Notes: generated by a model not told the origin, from the letters alone. Counted from the stretch's first letter, positions 1-15,077 are shown. The stretch is 62,500 bases of DNA from Dictyostelium firmibasis (GCA_036169595.1 CM069768.1:482501-545000); one strand, 5' to 3'. A program made the numbers and translations.

Positions 1-237
1 ATGACGATCCATGGTTAGAGCCATATAAAGAAGTAATTAAAAGAAGACATAATCAAGTTAAAAATACCATTCAAAAGTTGGAAGAAAGTGAAGGAAGCTT
101 ATTAAAATTCTCCCAAGGTTATGAATACTTTGGTTTCAATGTAACAAAAGATGGTGTAATCTATAGAGAATGGTTACCATCTGCACATGAAGTATATTTA
201 GTTGGTGATTTTAGTAAGTATTTAAATCTGTATTGGA

Positions 238-268
<31 letters not shown>

Positions 269-2166
269 TTTAAAAAAAAAAAAAAAAAATTTTTTTTAAA
301 GATCAATGGAATAAAACTAGTCATCCACTCGAAAGAGATAGTTTTGGTAGATGGAGTATTTTCATTCCAAATAATTCAAATGGTGAATGTTCAATTCCAC
401 ATGGTTCTAAAATTAAAGTATGCATACATTCATTTTTTTTAATAATATTAAAAATAATTATAAAATAATAATTTTTTTTTTTTTTTTATTATAAAAAAAA
501 GATATATTTAAAATTAGCAAATGGAAATTTTGATTATAGAATACCAGCATGGATTAAAAGAGTTGAACAAACTAAAGAGAATCCAGTATTTGATGGTGTA
601 TTTTGGAATCCAACAAAACAATATGTATTTAAGAATCAATCACCAGCGAAACCAACAGAATTGAGAATCTATGAGGCACATGTTGGTATGTCTAGTGAAT
701 TACCAGAGATATCAACCTATACTAAATTCAAAGATACCGTATTACCAATGGTGAAAGAATTGGGTTATAATTGTATTCAATTGATGGCAATTATGGAACA
801 TGCTTATTATGCATCATTTGGTTATCAAGTTACCAACTTTTTTGCCATTAGTAGCAGATTTGGTACACCTGAGGAATTGAAAGAGATGATTGATACTGCC
901 CACGAGATGGGATTATTGGTATTTTTAGATGTTGTTCATAGTCATGCCTCAAAGAATGTATTGGATGGTTTAAATCAATTGGATGGTTCCGATCATCATT
1001 ACTTTCATTCAGGAGGTCGTGGTAATCATGATGTTTGGGATAGTAGATTATTCAACTATGGCAATTGGGAAGTGATGAGATTCCTTCTATCAAATTTACG
1101 TTTCTACGTGGACGAGTATCACTTTGATGGTTTCAGATTCGATGGTGTCACCAGTATGATCTATACTCATCATGGTTTGGAACCAGCTTGCTCTTATAAT
1201 GATTATTTCGGTGGTGGAGTCGATGAAGATGGCTTAAACTATTTAACTTTGGCAAATGTAATGCTTCACAAATTGAATCCATCCATTATTACCATCGCAG
1301 AAGAGGTAACAGGTTTGGCAACACTTTGTCGTCCTTTTAGTGAGGGTGGAGGTGATTTCGATTATCGTTTAGGTATGGGTATTCCCGATAAATGGATTGA
1401 ATTGGTAAAGACTAAAAAGGATGAAGATTGGAATATGGGTTCAATTGCACATATGTTATCGAATCGTCGTTACAAAGAAAAGAATATTGCATACGCTGAA
1501 TCACATGATCAATCATTGGTTGGCGATAAAACCTTGGCATTCTGGTTAATGGATAAGGAGATGTACACTAATATGTCTGTCACCACAGAGGAGACACCAA
1601 TCATCGATCGTGGTATGTCATTACATAAGATGATTCGTATTATCACTTCATCTTTGGGTGGTGATGGTTATCTTAACTTTATGGGCAATGAATTTGGTCA
1701 TCCAGAATGGGTTGATTTTCCACGTGAAGGTAATAACAATAGTTTACATCATGCTCGTCGTAGATGGGATCTCTATAAAGACCCATTATTAAGATATAGA
1801 CAATTACGTAACTTTGATATTGCAATGAATAAATTAGAACAGGAATTCCGTTGGTTATCAGCCAATCCAGCTTACATCTCTTTGAAACATGAAGATGATA
1901 AAATCATTGTTTTCGAGCGTGCTGGTCTTATCTTTATCTTTAATTTCCATCCATCAAAAAGTTTCTCTGACTATAGAATTGGTTCTGGTGCATCTGGTAA
2001 ATTTGCAAATGCATTGGATTCTGACCGTGAACAATTTGGTGGTCATCTTCGTATCGGTCATGATAATTATCATTACACTGAAGATAAACCATGGCATGAT
2101 AGACCATATTCTTTATTGGTTTACGTTCCATCAAGAACTTGTTTAGTTTTAAAAAAAGTTGAATAA
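1..2166 (+). CDS. glgB: 1,4-alpha-glucan (glycogen) branching enzyme, 5'-truncated by window edge
   Basis: This enzyme makes the alpha-1,6 branches of glycogen in the cytosol (GH13 family). Three exons are visible: about 3..213, 302..417 and 502..2166; the reading frame is already open at base 3, so the true start lies outside the window. Introns 214-301 and 418-501 begin GTAAGT and GTATGC and end AG, and the phases agree. The N-terminal part shows the branching-enzyme CBM48 region (GYEYFGFN, then GDFNQWN spanning intron 1). The catalytic barrel shows [27 protein letters not shown] (nucleophile Asp), ITIAEEV (acid/base Glu) and [29 protein letters not shown] and the C-terminal beta domain follow. 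Length and motif order match eukaryotic GBE1. The gene converges on ggtA, whose stop codon is 360 bp away. Confidence 0.95.
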
Positions 2167-2526
2167 AAATAAAAATAAAAATAAAATAAATAAAATAATA
2201 ATAGAAACAATATTATAAAAAATAAATAAATAAAGATGATAATCATCTTAAATTAAAATTATTATTTTTTTTAAATTTATTATATATTATTTCAATCATC
2301 TTAAATTTATATTTATTATTTATTTTATTTTTTTTAATGAACGGATAATTATTGTTGATATTTATAAATCACCGAAAAAAATTAAAAAAAATAATTCATG
2401 ACATTTTTAAATCTGAACAGCTCAAATTTCTGTTTTTTGGAAAGATATTTTTTATTGAAAGTAATAAACTAGGCAAATTTTCAAAAAAAAATCTTTTTTT
2501 CAATAATTTTTTTTTTATTAAAATTT
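2167..2526. other. Convergent 3' intergenic region
   Basis: This 360 bp spacer separates the converging glgB and ggtA stop codons. It is almost pure A/T, with several AATAAA-like hexamers just after the glgB stop that could serve polyadenylation. A short perfect palindrome (8-bp arms AAGATGAT/ATCATCTT) lies at 2233-2249. I see no gene in it. Confidence 0.6.
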
Positions 2527-5471
2527 TTAGAATAAATCCTTTTGAGATTCAGCTAAATTTGATAAAATATCTTCAATATTTTCAAGTGGTTTTGAATTTG
2601 GTAATTGATTTTGATGATCTAATTCAATTTGACGATGTTTTGATTGGTCAATTTTAAGTTCAAATTCTTTTGCTTCATTATCGAGTGAGGTCCATTCATC
2701 GATGATTCTAACGGCATTTTCAAGTTTTGGAGTTTTTGTTAAAGGATTATTACAGAGATCGATGGTTTTAGCCTTTGATTTTGAGTCTTGATCACACCAA
2801 GTCTCACACCATAACCATTCTTGTGGTAATGAATGAATTCTAACATAATGTTGGAGGTAATTTGGTAGATCTTGATCGAGATTTGCTAAACTATTTGGAT
2901 CACGAGAGAGTTGATCATAGGTTGCTCTAAGTTGATCACCTGCTGCCAAACGACGGAATCTAACGAGATCAACGACATACAAAGCGGAGATATGATATGA
3001 ACGACCTGCTAGATGTTGTCTCCAATAACCTGATTTCCAAAATCTGAAACCTTCAGTATCCTTATTGGAGTCACAGAAAGGTGTGTAACCTAATGAGGCA
3101 CCATGAAGATCCATATCCCAAAGTTCTTTCATATCTGTACGAACAACTTGATCAGCATCAACGAAAATAATCTTTGGTACATCCAATGGGAAGAGTACAT
3201 CAAGGAAAAGGATTTTATAACTCCAAATGATTCTTTGTTTTTCAGTTTGTTTACGTAACCACCATGGCCATTTATAGGTGACCAATTCATACTCGAAACC
3301 ATACTCTTTTGCCATCTCTGGAATGAATTCCTTAAAACCTGGTGATAGATAATTCTTTAAGAACCAAAATTTAATTGGTGATTCAGTATTCTTTACAACT
3401 GATAACATCATAATCTTTAAAAATCTTTCATAAAGATGACCACTTGCAACAGAGAAAATATGAATAGTATCTAAATTTGATTTTCTCTTTGTAGATGGAA
3501 CTTGTTTTTCATCATTGTCATTACCTTTACCGAAAAGATTTGAAAAGAAACCACTACCATTTTGTTTTTGTTTTTGTTCTTTCTCTTGTTCCTTTTGTTT
3601 CTCATATTCATCGATTGGTTGAAGAATTGGTCTTGATTCTTGACCTGCTTTACGAACTACTGAAAGAGATGAGAGTGATTGATACAAACTATCAATTACA
3701 ACTAAACGATGTGGTACAATTACAAAAGTTTCTTTCTCTTTTTGATTTGGATAATCTACCATATCCATTATATCAGATGATCTACCTTTGGCAATCATTA
3801 ATTTCCAAATACCAGGATTCGACTTCAATTGATAGTAACCGAAATTATTCATAACGATTGTATCTTGAGTTTTATTAGTTTGTGTTGAAATTGGATTCAA
3901 TAACAATTCTAAACCTGCTGGTGCAGAATCAGTTGTGATATCATTTGCACTACCCTCTATTACAATATTCTCCAACTCATATACTGCTGTTAAAACTTGT
4001 TCATCACCTAAATCTTTGAGACGAATATTATCAAGATCATATTTTGCAATGATTGGTTGAACTAACCAACTAGATGGTATATCCAAAGCTAATGTTACAA
4101 CACGATCTTCTGGAATATCAGTTGCAATACCTAATGGTTGATTATGAAGACCACCATTCTCACCATTAAATTCACTGTCTAATTTAATAACATAAGTATA
4201 GTACGTCTTTAATGGTAACTCTGATAAGGAAACTGGTGGATTCAATATAACATCAACTGGTATATTCAATTTATTTGAAAATTCTCTTACCATTGGTACT
4301 AATTTTTGTGACACCTTATTAAATGGATTAATAATCATTAAGAATTTTAATGGCACTTCAGATTTGTTATTATTAATTTCAGATGATGGTGATGATAGAG
4401 ATGGTTTATGTTTAAACGAAATTGATAATGAATTTGGAATTCTTTTTCTTGAAATTTGATTGTTTTGATTATTATTATAATAATAGCCAACTAATGAATT
4501 AATTTTATTTAAGAGATCACTTAATCTTTGAGGTGATTTATCTTGTAAGATTGAATCAGATTTTAAAAAGTCTAAAGTTGTTTGAGCTTTTAAAGTTTCA
4601 ATTTGAAGTATTAATTTAAAATCTTCAATAAATGTTGAAACGTCATCATAGGATTGTGGTGGTGTAATGATTCTACCATTTACAAGTATTGAAAGTGGTG
4701 ATTTATTAGAGGATTCAATACCAAGGTATTCTTTACAAACCTTTGAACTTTGTTTAAAAAGATTAACAGATTGTGAAACCCAAACATCATTTGATGGAAT
4801 ATCAAATGAACTCAATTCTATCATTTCTTTCATAGTTTTAACTGTATCAATAATTGATGGATTCGATTGAACTTTCTCAAAAAAGTTAATAACAAGTTGT
4901 GGTGTTAATATCTTTGGATAATGTTTTAAAATTGAAATTAGTTTACCAAATATATTATTTTCAAAACCAACTTTATGAACTACAGTTTTGATATCGATTG
5001 GATTTGAAATGAATGTTAATTTAGAATTCTTTAAACTACCTTTCTCTAATTGTCTTAATAATTCTAATGAGATATCTCTTGTATTATATTGATCGAAATC
5101 ACCAATAACAATTATACTTAAAAGGTTTTGTTCTTCTTTATCTTCATTATTTCTAAAGTATATTAAATTCTTTAAAACATTTTGTGCTTCAATCTCTTGA
5201 TTTTTATTCTTTGAATTTGTAATTAAATGTGTATATTTTTCATTTGAAAGAATTGAATTCAATTTAGTTAAGAATGGTAAATTATTATCTTTCCAATATG
5301 AACTTGAAAGAATTGTTTCATATAATTCACTTGTTGATGGTGTAAGAATTTGTTCTTTAAATAATGGTTTCAAACGATCATATTCATCATATAATGAAAC
5401 TAACAAATCAAAAGATAATTGCTCAATACTTGAATATTTTAATTCAACACCATTTACAAATATTTTTGGTA

Positions 5472-5528
<57 letters not shown>

Positions 5529-6720
5529 GAGAATTATCAAGTCCTAATCTTTCAATAAATTGATTTGAACTATCGAAAAGTTTGTCGAAATCAGTTGTTG
5601 TTAATGCATGTTGTAATGATCTAACACTACCACCCATTTGTTGCAAAACTGCTTGGAATGATGATGTTAATACTGATCTTGTAATACCTAATTCATTTGG
5701 AATGTACATTTTCTTAAAGTAATTTAATGCAGTTACAAAAAAGAAAGCACCACGACTACCTAAATTTGAATTCTTTATTGAGAGGAAAACTTTTGCTAAA
5801 TCCTTAGCTTGAACAAAATTAGAATCAGTAGCTGATGAAGATGGTTTTGTATTGAAAACAAGTTGAAATCTAGTTGGTGTTAAAGAAGTTTGTACCATTT
5901 GTTGAATTTCAGGAATGATTTCAAATGTGTTAACATTATTCCAATCTAAAACTATAACAGTGGTTAAAAGATTCTTTCTAACAAAGATATCTTGTGGTGA
6001 AGTTACTGATTTCTCCAAGATTGATGGTTGTAATTTTTGTTCCCATTGACGATATACATAATCAAGTTCTAAATTATTTAAAGAAACAAATGGATCATTT
6101 AATTCCATTTCCTCATTATTTGGTAAGAGTTGAATACGAATTGGTAATTGAGAAGAGATAATATCTTGAACGGATTTAGATGATAGTGGACCTTGTTGTT
6201 GAATAGTAGTCGAATGTTCATATTCTTCCAAGATTATTCTTGATAATTCAATTGGACTCAATTCATTGGTATCAATTAAACGACCGTTTAAAAGTAGTGT
6301 TTGATCATCAGTTGATTGAATTATCTTTTGATTGGATTCAATAATAGATTTTAATGATTCATTCAATGTTATCTTTGATAATGAATTTGAAAGTGTTGGA
6401 AACTTTTGTGAAATATATTCCAATGATCTTAATGGGTCCATTGATTGAATAATCTTTTGGGCACTTTGAATACCTAAATCTTTTAATTCCCATACTTTTA
6501 ACTCTTTAGCTTCTTGACTCTTTGCCATTAAATAGGATCTAAATGTTGATAATTTACTAGTTAATTCTGGTTTTCTCTTTTGTAATTTATGAAAATTAAA
6601 TCCTTGTACATCTTCATTTGGTATATTAATTATAGTTTTTGATTTAACACCATCAATAATAATATCTTTTGTGTTATTAAAAATAAATAATAAAAAAATA
6701 ATATTAATTTAGAATATAAT

Positions 6721-6765
<45 letters not shown>

Positions 6766-7455
6766 AATACCTTTTTTAATTGCAGAATCATCCATAACTT
6801 TATACTCTAAATTTTTAATTGATAATTCATAACCATAACCTTGAAGATTTAATTTTTGATTTGATTCTTGAACTATGTATCTTATGCAATATTTAATTTT
6901 ACCCATTTGAGAGAATTGTTTCAATTTTGGATGAACTAATTTAAAGAATTCACTCTTAATGTCAACATATAAAATTACAACTGGAATGGAATCATTATCA
7001 GAGATAGTAAGTGATGGATATACATGATCGAAATCATATAATCTAATTAATTCGTTATCAATTTTATCATCATCTTTTTTAATATCTTTGAATAATGATT
7101 CATTAATTTCATTTACATCAGTAATGATTTTATTTTTGATTTGAATCCAACCATTTATAGAGGTTGAACCATTGTGGTGTTGATCAATATTATTTAATTT
7201 AATATTTGAAATCGCTAATTGTCTATAGGTTTCAACTCTTGGTGAATAGGTTCTTACAGCAAGATCAATACCAAGGAATTCACTTAAAAATTGAGTATTA
7301 CTTGGTAAAATTGATTTCACTAATGACATTGTTGATTCATAATATATTTTATCGCTATAATTTTTACTGAAATCAATATTATTAAATTCCTCAATAAATT
7401 TCCAAAATAATGATTTATCTTGGTTATGCAAAAATTCCCTTTATAAATACAATTG

Positions 7456-7491
<36 letters not shown>

Positions 7492-7733
7492 ATATTAACA
7501 TAAATTAGATTAATAAAAAAAAAAAAACAAAGAATTTAAAGAGTTAAAAAAAAAAAAAAAAAAAAAAAAACTTACGCAGCTTCTAAATAAGAAGGTGTTT
7601 CACCCCAATTTGAAACTAAAGATAATTGGATAGATTTAGATGAAAAGGAATTCTCTTCATTTGCCACCACCAATAATAATACATTTAATAAAACAATTAA
7701 TAAAAATACAAAGAAGTTTAATATCTTTGCCAT
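2527..7733 (-). CDS. ggtA: UDP-glucose:glycoprotein glucosyltransferase (UGGT)
   Basis: ER-lumen folding sensor that adds one glucose to N-glycans of misfolded glycoproteins so that calnexin or calreticulin rebinds them. Exons on the minus strand are 7576..7733, 6771..7438 and 2527..6665, with GT/AG borders and matching phases, giving 1654 aa (animal UGGT is about 1550). Residues 2-24 form a hydrophobic signal peptide. A long region with the usual UGGT thioredoxin-like domains follows, interrupted by a Ser tract near residues 655-673 encoded by a trinucleotide repeat. The GT24 catalytic domain lies near residues 1340-1625 and starts at DTIHIFSVASGHLYERF; it contains KIIFVDADQVVR (DxD metal/sugar-nucleotide site) and NLDQDLPN. 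The protein ends SQKDLF, so no standard KDEL/HDEL is visible. Both introns contain long homopolymer A/T runs. Confidence 0.95.
5472..5528. repeat. (GAT)n trinucleotide repeat inside ggtA
   Basis: Eighteen or so GAT units on the plus strand. On the coding strand they read TCA in frame and give the Ser tract of ggtA. Confidence 0.9.
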
Positions 7734-7787
7734 TTTTATAAATTTTTTTTTTTTTCACACAAAATATATATGTTAATTGTGATGATC

Positions 7788-7818
<31 letters not shown>

Positions 7819-7987
7819 AAAAAAAATTTAAAATTTAAAATTTTTAAAAATAAAAAAAAAAAAAAAAAATAATTAAAAAAATTTTTAATTTTTTTTTATT
7901 TTATTTTTTTTTTTTTTTTTCAATTTTTTTTATTTTATTTTCAATCCATAAATGTGTTGTCAAATCTAATAAGCAAAAAACACACAC

Positions 7988-8023
<36 letters not shown>

Positions 8024-8182
8024 ATTGTGGATTTTATAGTCATATTATTCACAGGTGTACTTCTATTTTATATTTTTAAAACTTTTTATTTTTTTATTTT
8101 TCACTGTGTCCAGTTTATTTTTTTTATTTTTGATGGAAAAGTGATCATAAATAATTTTTTTATTTTTATTTTATAGGCAAAC
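7734..8182. other. Divergent promoter region of ggtA and the GTPase gene
   Basis: This 449 bp region lies between two divergent start codons. It consists mainly of long poly-A and poly-T tracts with a few mixed-sequence islands (around 7940-7990 and 8040-8150). It presumably holds both promoters; I recognise no specific site. Confidence 0.5.
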
Positions 8183-11065
<2,883 letters not shown>

Positions 11066-11467
11066 TGAACATCACAAAATAATATTACAATAAAATTCCT
11101 ATTGCGATTTTGTATTGATAATTTTATTATGTTTTTTTTGTGGAGTTAATTATGGAAGATAAATTGTTGTTTGAGTTCCAGTTTTTGCTGAAACTTTGGA
11201 TTTTGTATTATTTTAACAAATTTTTTTTTTTTTTTTTTTAATAAATTTCCATATTAGTGTTTTCATACATTACATTATCTTTTGAGATAATTATATATAA
11301 GGTTTCATAACATAAAGATTCATAGTTAATTTTTTTAATATTTTCATTATCCAGGTTGTGTTTTCTTTATTTGAACCTCAAGGTTTAAAATGAATTCTAA
11401 ACAATTAATATTCGGTTAATTTTTTAAAAGAGTAAAGTCAAGTGTAATTTCTCAATTTTCATGTAAT
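11066..11467. other. Intergenic region upstream of tRNA-Leu
   Basis: About 400 bp of AT-rich DNA, less homopolymeric than most spacers here. It holds the 3' flank of the GTPase gene and the 5' flank of the tRNA. In Dictyostelium the DNA just upstream of tRNA genes is the known target of TRE5 retroelements, but I see no TRE5 sequence here. Confidence 0.4.
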
Positions 11468-11550
11468 GCAAGGGTAGGAAAGTCTGGTTAAATCCGTGTG
11501 ACTTAAGATCTCATCCATTCGGTTCGCGAGTTCGAATCTCGCCTCTTGCA
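11468..11550 (+). tRNA. tRNA-Leu (anticodon UAA)
   Basis: A complete cloverleaf can be folded. The acceptor stem is GCAAGGG/CTCTTGC with one G-T pair and discriminator A. The D arm is GGA...TCC with a GG-containing loop. The anticodon stem TGTGA/TCTCA has one T-T mismatch around loop CTTAAGA, giving anticodon TAA. A short variable arm (CC-ATTC-GG) marks a class II tRNA, as expected for Leu. The T arm GCGAG-TTCGAAT-CTCGC is perfect and carries the B-box. There is no intron and CCA is not encoded. The mismatched anticodon stem and the decayed sequence next to it leave some doubt about whether it is active. Confidence 0.85.
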
Positions 11551-11613
11551 ATGATTTGGCCTCCCCACATATTAGGTCGCATGTTCGATTCTTCCCTATA
11601 TCATCGAAAATTT
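11551..11613 (+). pseudogene. tRNA-like 3'-half remnant directly after tRNA-Leu
   Basis: Immediately downstream of the tRNA, ATGATTT and ATATCAT can pair as an acceptor-like helix (6 of 7). Between them lies GCATGTTCGATTCTTCC, which resembles a T arm and B-box (GTTCGATTC), but its stem does not pair properly and no anticodon arm fits. I read it as a decayed tRNA or tRNA-derived fragment; chance resemblance is possible. Confidence 0.3.
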
Positions 11614-12020
11614 TTTGTATACAGGGTACCCCTTTTTTTTTTTTATGTAAAATATTCGATTTCTGATCAACCAGCCTAGCCCGCTTGCTCCAGAACATTT
11701 ACCAATGATTAGAAGCAAGGTCTATGGCGGTGTTAATTAAATAAATTATATTTATTGTTTACTTTTTAAAGTGTCCAGATGTTTTTCATATATTTAATAG
11801 TCTCATCTATTTGATCAACATGGAATATTTCCTAGACCGCCCTCACTTAACAACATTGCTATCGAAACTGGCCTAACAATAGCCACATACAACACCAAAT
11901 GAGGGGGTAATCATCAATAAAGTAATAACAATAATAATAATTAAAAAAAATAATAATAACAACCAAAACAAAAAACACCAAAAACTCACATTCTAAGTGG
12001 ATTTTTAGGTAAATGTAATT
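11614..12020. other. Decayed spacer downstream of tRNA-Leu
   Basis: Mixed-composition DNA without a convincing ORF, less AT-rich than normal spacers here. A 122-bp segment at 11731-11852 starts TGTTAA and ends TTAACA, like the ends of a small LTR, but the flanks show no target duplication. Downstream flanks of tRNA genes are known targets of TRE3 and DGLT-A elements in Dictyostelium, so old element debris is plausible and unproven. Confidence 0.3.
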
Positions 12021-12450
12021 ATTATGATCAGGTGAACCAAATGAAAAGAGACTGTACAAAATCAACAAAATCGAGTAATGCTTCATATAGTGGAAATTCA
12101 ACTGATAGTTTAGATATTATTAGTGACACTTTAGCCCTACCAATAACTCTAATTTTTATTTTTCAATTAGAATATACTCATCGCCTACTATTTCCTGAAA
12201 AAAATATCTACCTCTTTGATCTGAAGACGATAATGAATCACCTGACTTATATCACTGTTCCATCCAAATGCTAAACTCACACTCCATCCTTGATCGTTGG
12301 TATCATCTGATACGTCTTGACTATCACTGAATATTGTCTATAAAGTTCCTATATCTTCTTCAGTATCATCTATATGTGGAAAACTAAACCTATTCAAAAC
12401 AAATCGAATTCAATAGCGATTACATTCTATTCAATTCCCTAAACAAAATA
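12021..12450 (-). pseudogene. Decayed coding-like remnant of unknown family
   Basis: Read on the minus strand, several stretches look like real protein in more than one frame: FSFPHIDDTEED, SDSQDVSDDTNDQGW, SLAFGWNSDISQ and SLSSSDQRGRYFF. They have acidic/Ser composition and more balanced base use than the surrounding spacer. The reading frame is broken and no single ORF covers them. I do not recognise the family; a dead host gene or mobile-element debris next to the tRNA are both possible. Confidence 0.35.
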
Positions 12451-12627
12451 ATAACACTTTACAATAAAAAATAAATAAAGAATTTAATTTTTTTAAATTT
12501 CCCAAAAAAAATCAAATATCACACACACCATCTAAAAGTTTGGTTAAAAAAATTTTTATAAATATGTATTGAAATGCACATTCCCCATTTTGGAAATGTT
12601 TCAATAATTTAAAAATAAAAAAAAAAG

Positions 12628-12658
<31 letters not shown>

Positions 12659-12714
12659 AAAAGTTTTTTTTTTTTTTTTTTTTATTTCTTTTTTTAACAA
12701 AAAAATTAAAAAAT

Positions 12715-13393
12715 ATGAGTACCTCAGAGACACCAACCAAAATAAAAAGTGGTAGTGTTATTACATCGTTAACAAAAAAACAAGTTCCATCACCAAATGT
12801 AGAGTTAATAGAGAAGCTAGCAGCAACACCCATTCCAATTGCTTTACCTCCCTCATACAAACCTGAAGCTAAATTTGAGAAATATGTTAACCAATCAGTG
12901 GGTAAATTTATTATGTCTGCTGCAATGTTTTCAAAAGATTTCTCAACACCCAAATTAAAAAATATAGTGTATGTAATAATAATAATAATAATAATATCAA
13001 CTACCAGTATCTTTCTTCTAATAATGAAAATATTTTTAGATTAGCACAAAAAGGTTTGTTAATAAAAGTGAATGAAGCAATTCAAATAATAGATGGAATA
13101 AATAAAGGAACATTACATCAAGAATTAATTAGTATCTCAGGTGCAAAATGTAAGTATATATAGTATATATATATATATAGTATATATATTAATGTATTTA
13201 AACAATTCTAGATATAATTACAACAGTTAAACCAAGAAGTTATTATGGATTAAATACCAATTTAAATGTTGGTGGTGGTATTATAATAGTTTCATTAGAA
13301 AAATATATTTTGGTTTCATTATATCCTGCCTCAATTTTACCAACTGAATCAATACCATATGTTGAAAATTATGTTATAAATACAATTTTATAA
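12715..13393 (+). CDS. Divergent profilin-like protein
   Basis: Three exons, 12715..12968, 13040..13149 and 13212..13393 (donors GTATGT and GTAAGT, phases agree), give 181 aa. After a roughly 50-residue Ser/Thr/Pro-containing N-terminal extension the protein resembles profilin from end to end. FEKYVNQSVGKFIMSAAMF occupies the place of profilin WQxYVDxxL...AAI. ISISGAKYIITT fits the profilin IxGxKYM strand. NVGGGIIIVSLEKYILVSLY matches the GxxGxxxxKTxxAxxxxxY hairpin, and PYVENYVINTIL matches VExLGDYLxxxG. The aligned Trp and several actin- or poly-proline-contact aromatics appear changed, so actin binding cannot be assumed. Profilins bind actin monomers and proline-rich partners in the cytosol. 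Family assignment is my inference from pattern only. Confidence 0.55.
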
Positions 13394-13663
13394 AAAAAAA
13401 AAAAACAAAAGATTATGTTTAGAGTTAATAGTGCTTTATCTCAAAAGAAAAAAAAAAAAATAAACACAAATTTGTAAATAGATTTTAATGATGTATCATC
13501 ATGTTTTGTGGTACTTTTTTTTTTTTTGTATTTGTTTTAGTGTCTGAGATGACACTGTTTTCAATAATAACATAAAAGAATAAAATGATTCTCTTTACTT
13601 AAAAACAGATCCATTCCAGAAATTTTCAAAAAATAAAAAAGTTAACTTTTATTTACTAAATTA

Positions 13664-14690
13664 TTATTTGTTCCAATCAGAGATTAATCTCTTTTCAAAA
13701 TTTTTAGATATATCATTTTGTTCGATTGTAAATAAATTTTTTGCAAAAATTGACTGAGTTGGTTGAGGTGGTAAATGTTGTGATAAAAATGGATTATTAT
13801 TACTATTATTATTATTATTATCATTATTTCTACTATTCTTTTTATTATTACTGTTACTATTACTAACTAATAATTTATTTGGTATCCAAATCATCATCCA
13901 AATAATACATATTAAAAATGCGATTGTTTTATAAGACATTGTTGATACAAAACTATCTAAAACTTCTGATAATATCTCTGCAAGTATTTTTGACCTAAAT
14001 TAGAAAAAGGAATTAATATACAAACAATAAACTAATAAATAGTTAATTAAATAAATACTTTGGTAATGTTGAAGGATCTTTTGCCATACATAATTCCCAT
14101 TCAGTGCATTGATGTTCCATTGCAGGTATTCTAGTTAAAGGTGAACATCTATTTTCAGTATATAATTTTGTACATTTTTCAAGTTGTTTAGATAATTCGG
14201 CAGAGTATTGTCTATATTTGAAATTTACATCGTGTAAAATACTATTAAATGTAATGTAAATACTAAAAAACAAAATACAAATTAATAGAAATCTAACCAT
14301 TAAATATAAATATCCTTCCAAAACCTCTGATAATTTATGAGAATTTGGATGAGTTTGTAATGTTGATTGAATATTATTATTATTATCATATAATTGTTGT
14401 GGTTGTGGTTGTAGTTGTAGGTGATTATTATTATTAAATAAAATTGGAGGTGATAACATTGGTGAATAATTATTCATATTCTTTGAACCATATCTATGAA
14501 ACCATGGTTTCTTTTGTACCATTTGTTGATGATGACTATTATGAAGATGATGACCATGTCCTGGCATACTAGCAGAACTCCTTTTTACTTTTTTTTCATT
14601 ATATTTATTTTGATTATACTCATAATCATCTATTATTACTTTATTTACAATTTCATTTATGTCATTCTCATTTTCTTTATTTACATTTAT

Positions 14691-14761
<71 letters not shown>

Positions 14762-15077
14762 GGTGTGTTTGCTGTTGATTATCAGGTATTATTATTGTAT
14801 TGCTGTTACTATCATTATTATTTTCGTTTATTTGTTGTATATCGATAGACATTAATTCTATATTGTCGTTTGTCGTTATTAGGTTTGGTTTAAATAGTGA
14901 GGGTGTTAATGTAGGTGGTGTATATATTTTGTGGTCAGGGTCCCATTCCATCTCGAAATCTAATGGTAGTTCATCTTTTTCATAAAGTTTTTTCTTCCTA
15001 TAAAATACACTGTGATCAGTTAATGAGGGTATCCTTTTTATTTGATTATTATTGATACTCTCATTGATTTCTGTCAT
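13664..15077 (-). CDS. Brr6/Brl1-type nuclear envelope protein
   Basis: Two exons, 14059..15077 and 13664..13994 (donor GTATTT, acceptor TTTAG, phase 2/1), give 449 aa. The N-terminal 250 residues are polar and low complexity with a poly-Q run (14691-14762). A first membrane segment, YLMVRFLLICILFFSIYITF, is followed by the Cys-rich lumenal domain of the Brr6/Brl1 family: EKCTKLYTENRCSPLTR, PAMEHQCTEWELCMAKDP with four spaced Cys, then AEILSEVLDSFVSTMSYKT. A second membrane segment is AFLICIIWMMIWIP. In yeasts this family acts at the inner nuclear membrane in nuclear pore assembly and lipid homeostasis. The short Asn/Ser-rich tail has no recognised function. It is divergent from the helicase gene, with start codons 316 bp apart. 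Confidence 0.85.
14691..14762. repeat. (TTG)n repeat encoding poly-Q of the Brr6-like protein
   Basis: A pure TTG array on the plus strand; it reads CAA in frame on the coding strand. Confidence 0.9.

Noticed and set aside
11459-11698. Minus-strand 79-codon ORF across the tRNA
   Set aside because: It is the reverse complement of the tRNA-Leu gene and its T-arm-like neighbour (hence Arg-Thr-Cys-Asp-Leu and RFELA-type strings), a common false protein.
11731-11852. A 122-bp segment bounded by TGTTAA and TTAACA, like a tiny solo LTR
   Set aside because: The flanking bases show no target-site duplication, the length is short for a known Dictyostelium LTR, and AT-rich ends can match by chance. 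Mentioned only as a possibility.
12512-12953. Minus-strand frames of 74 and 114 codons over the profilin-like gene
   Set aside because: Shadows of the plus-strand exons running into poly-A. The plus-strand splice model has matching phases and a family pattern.
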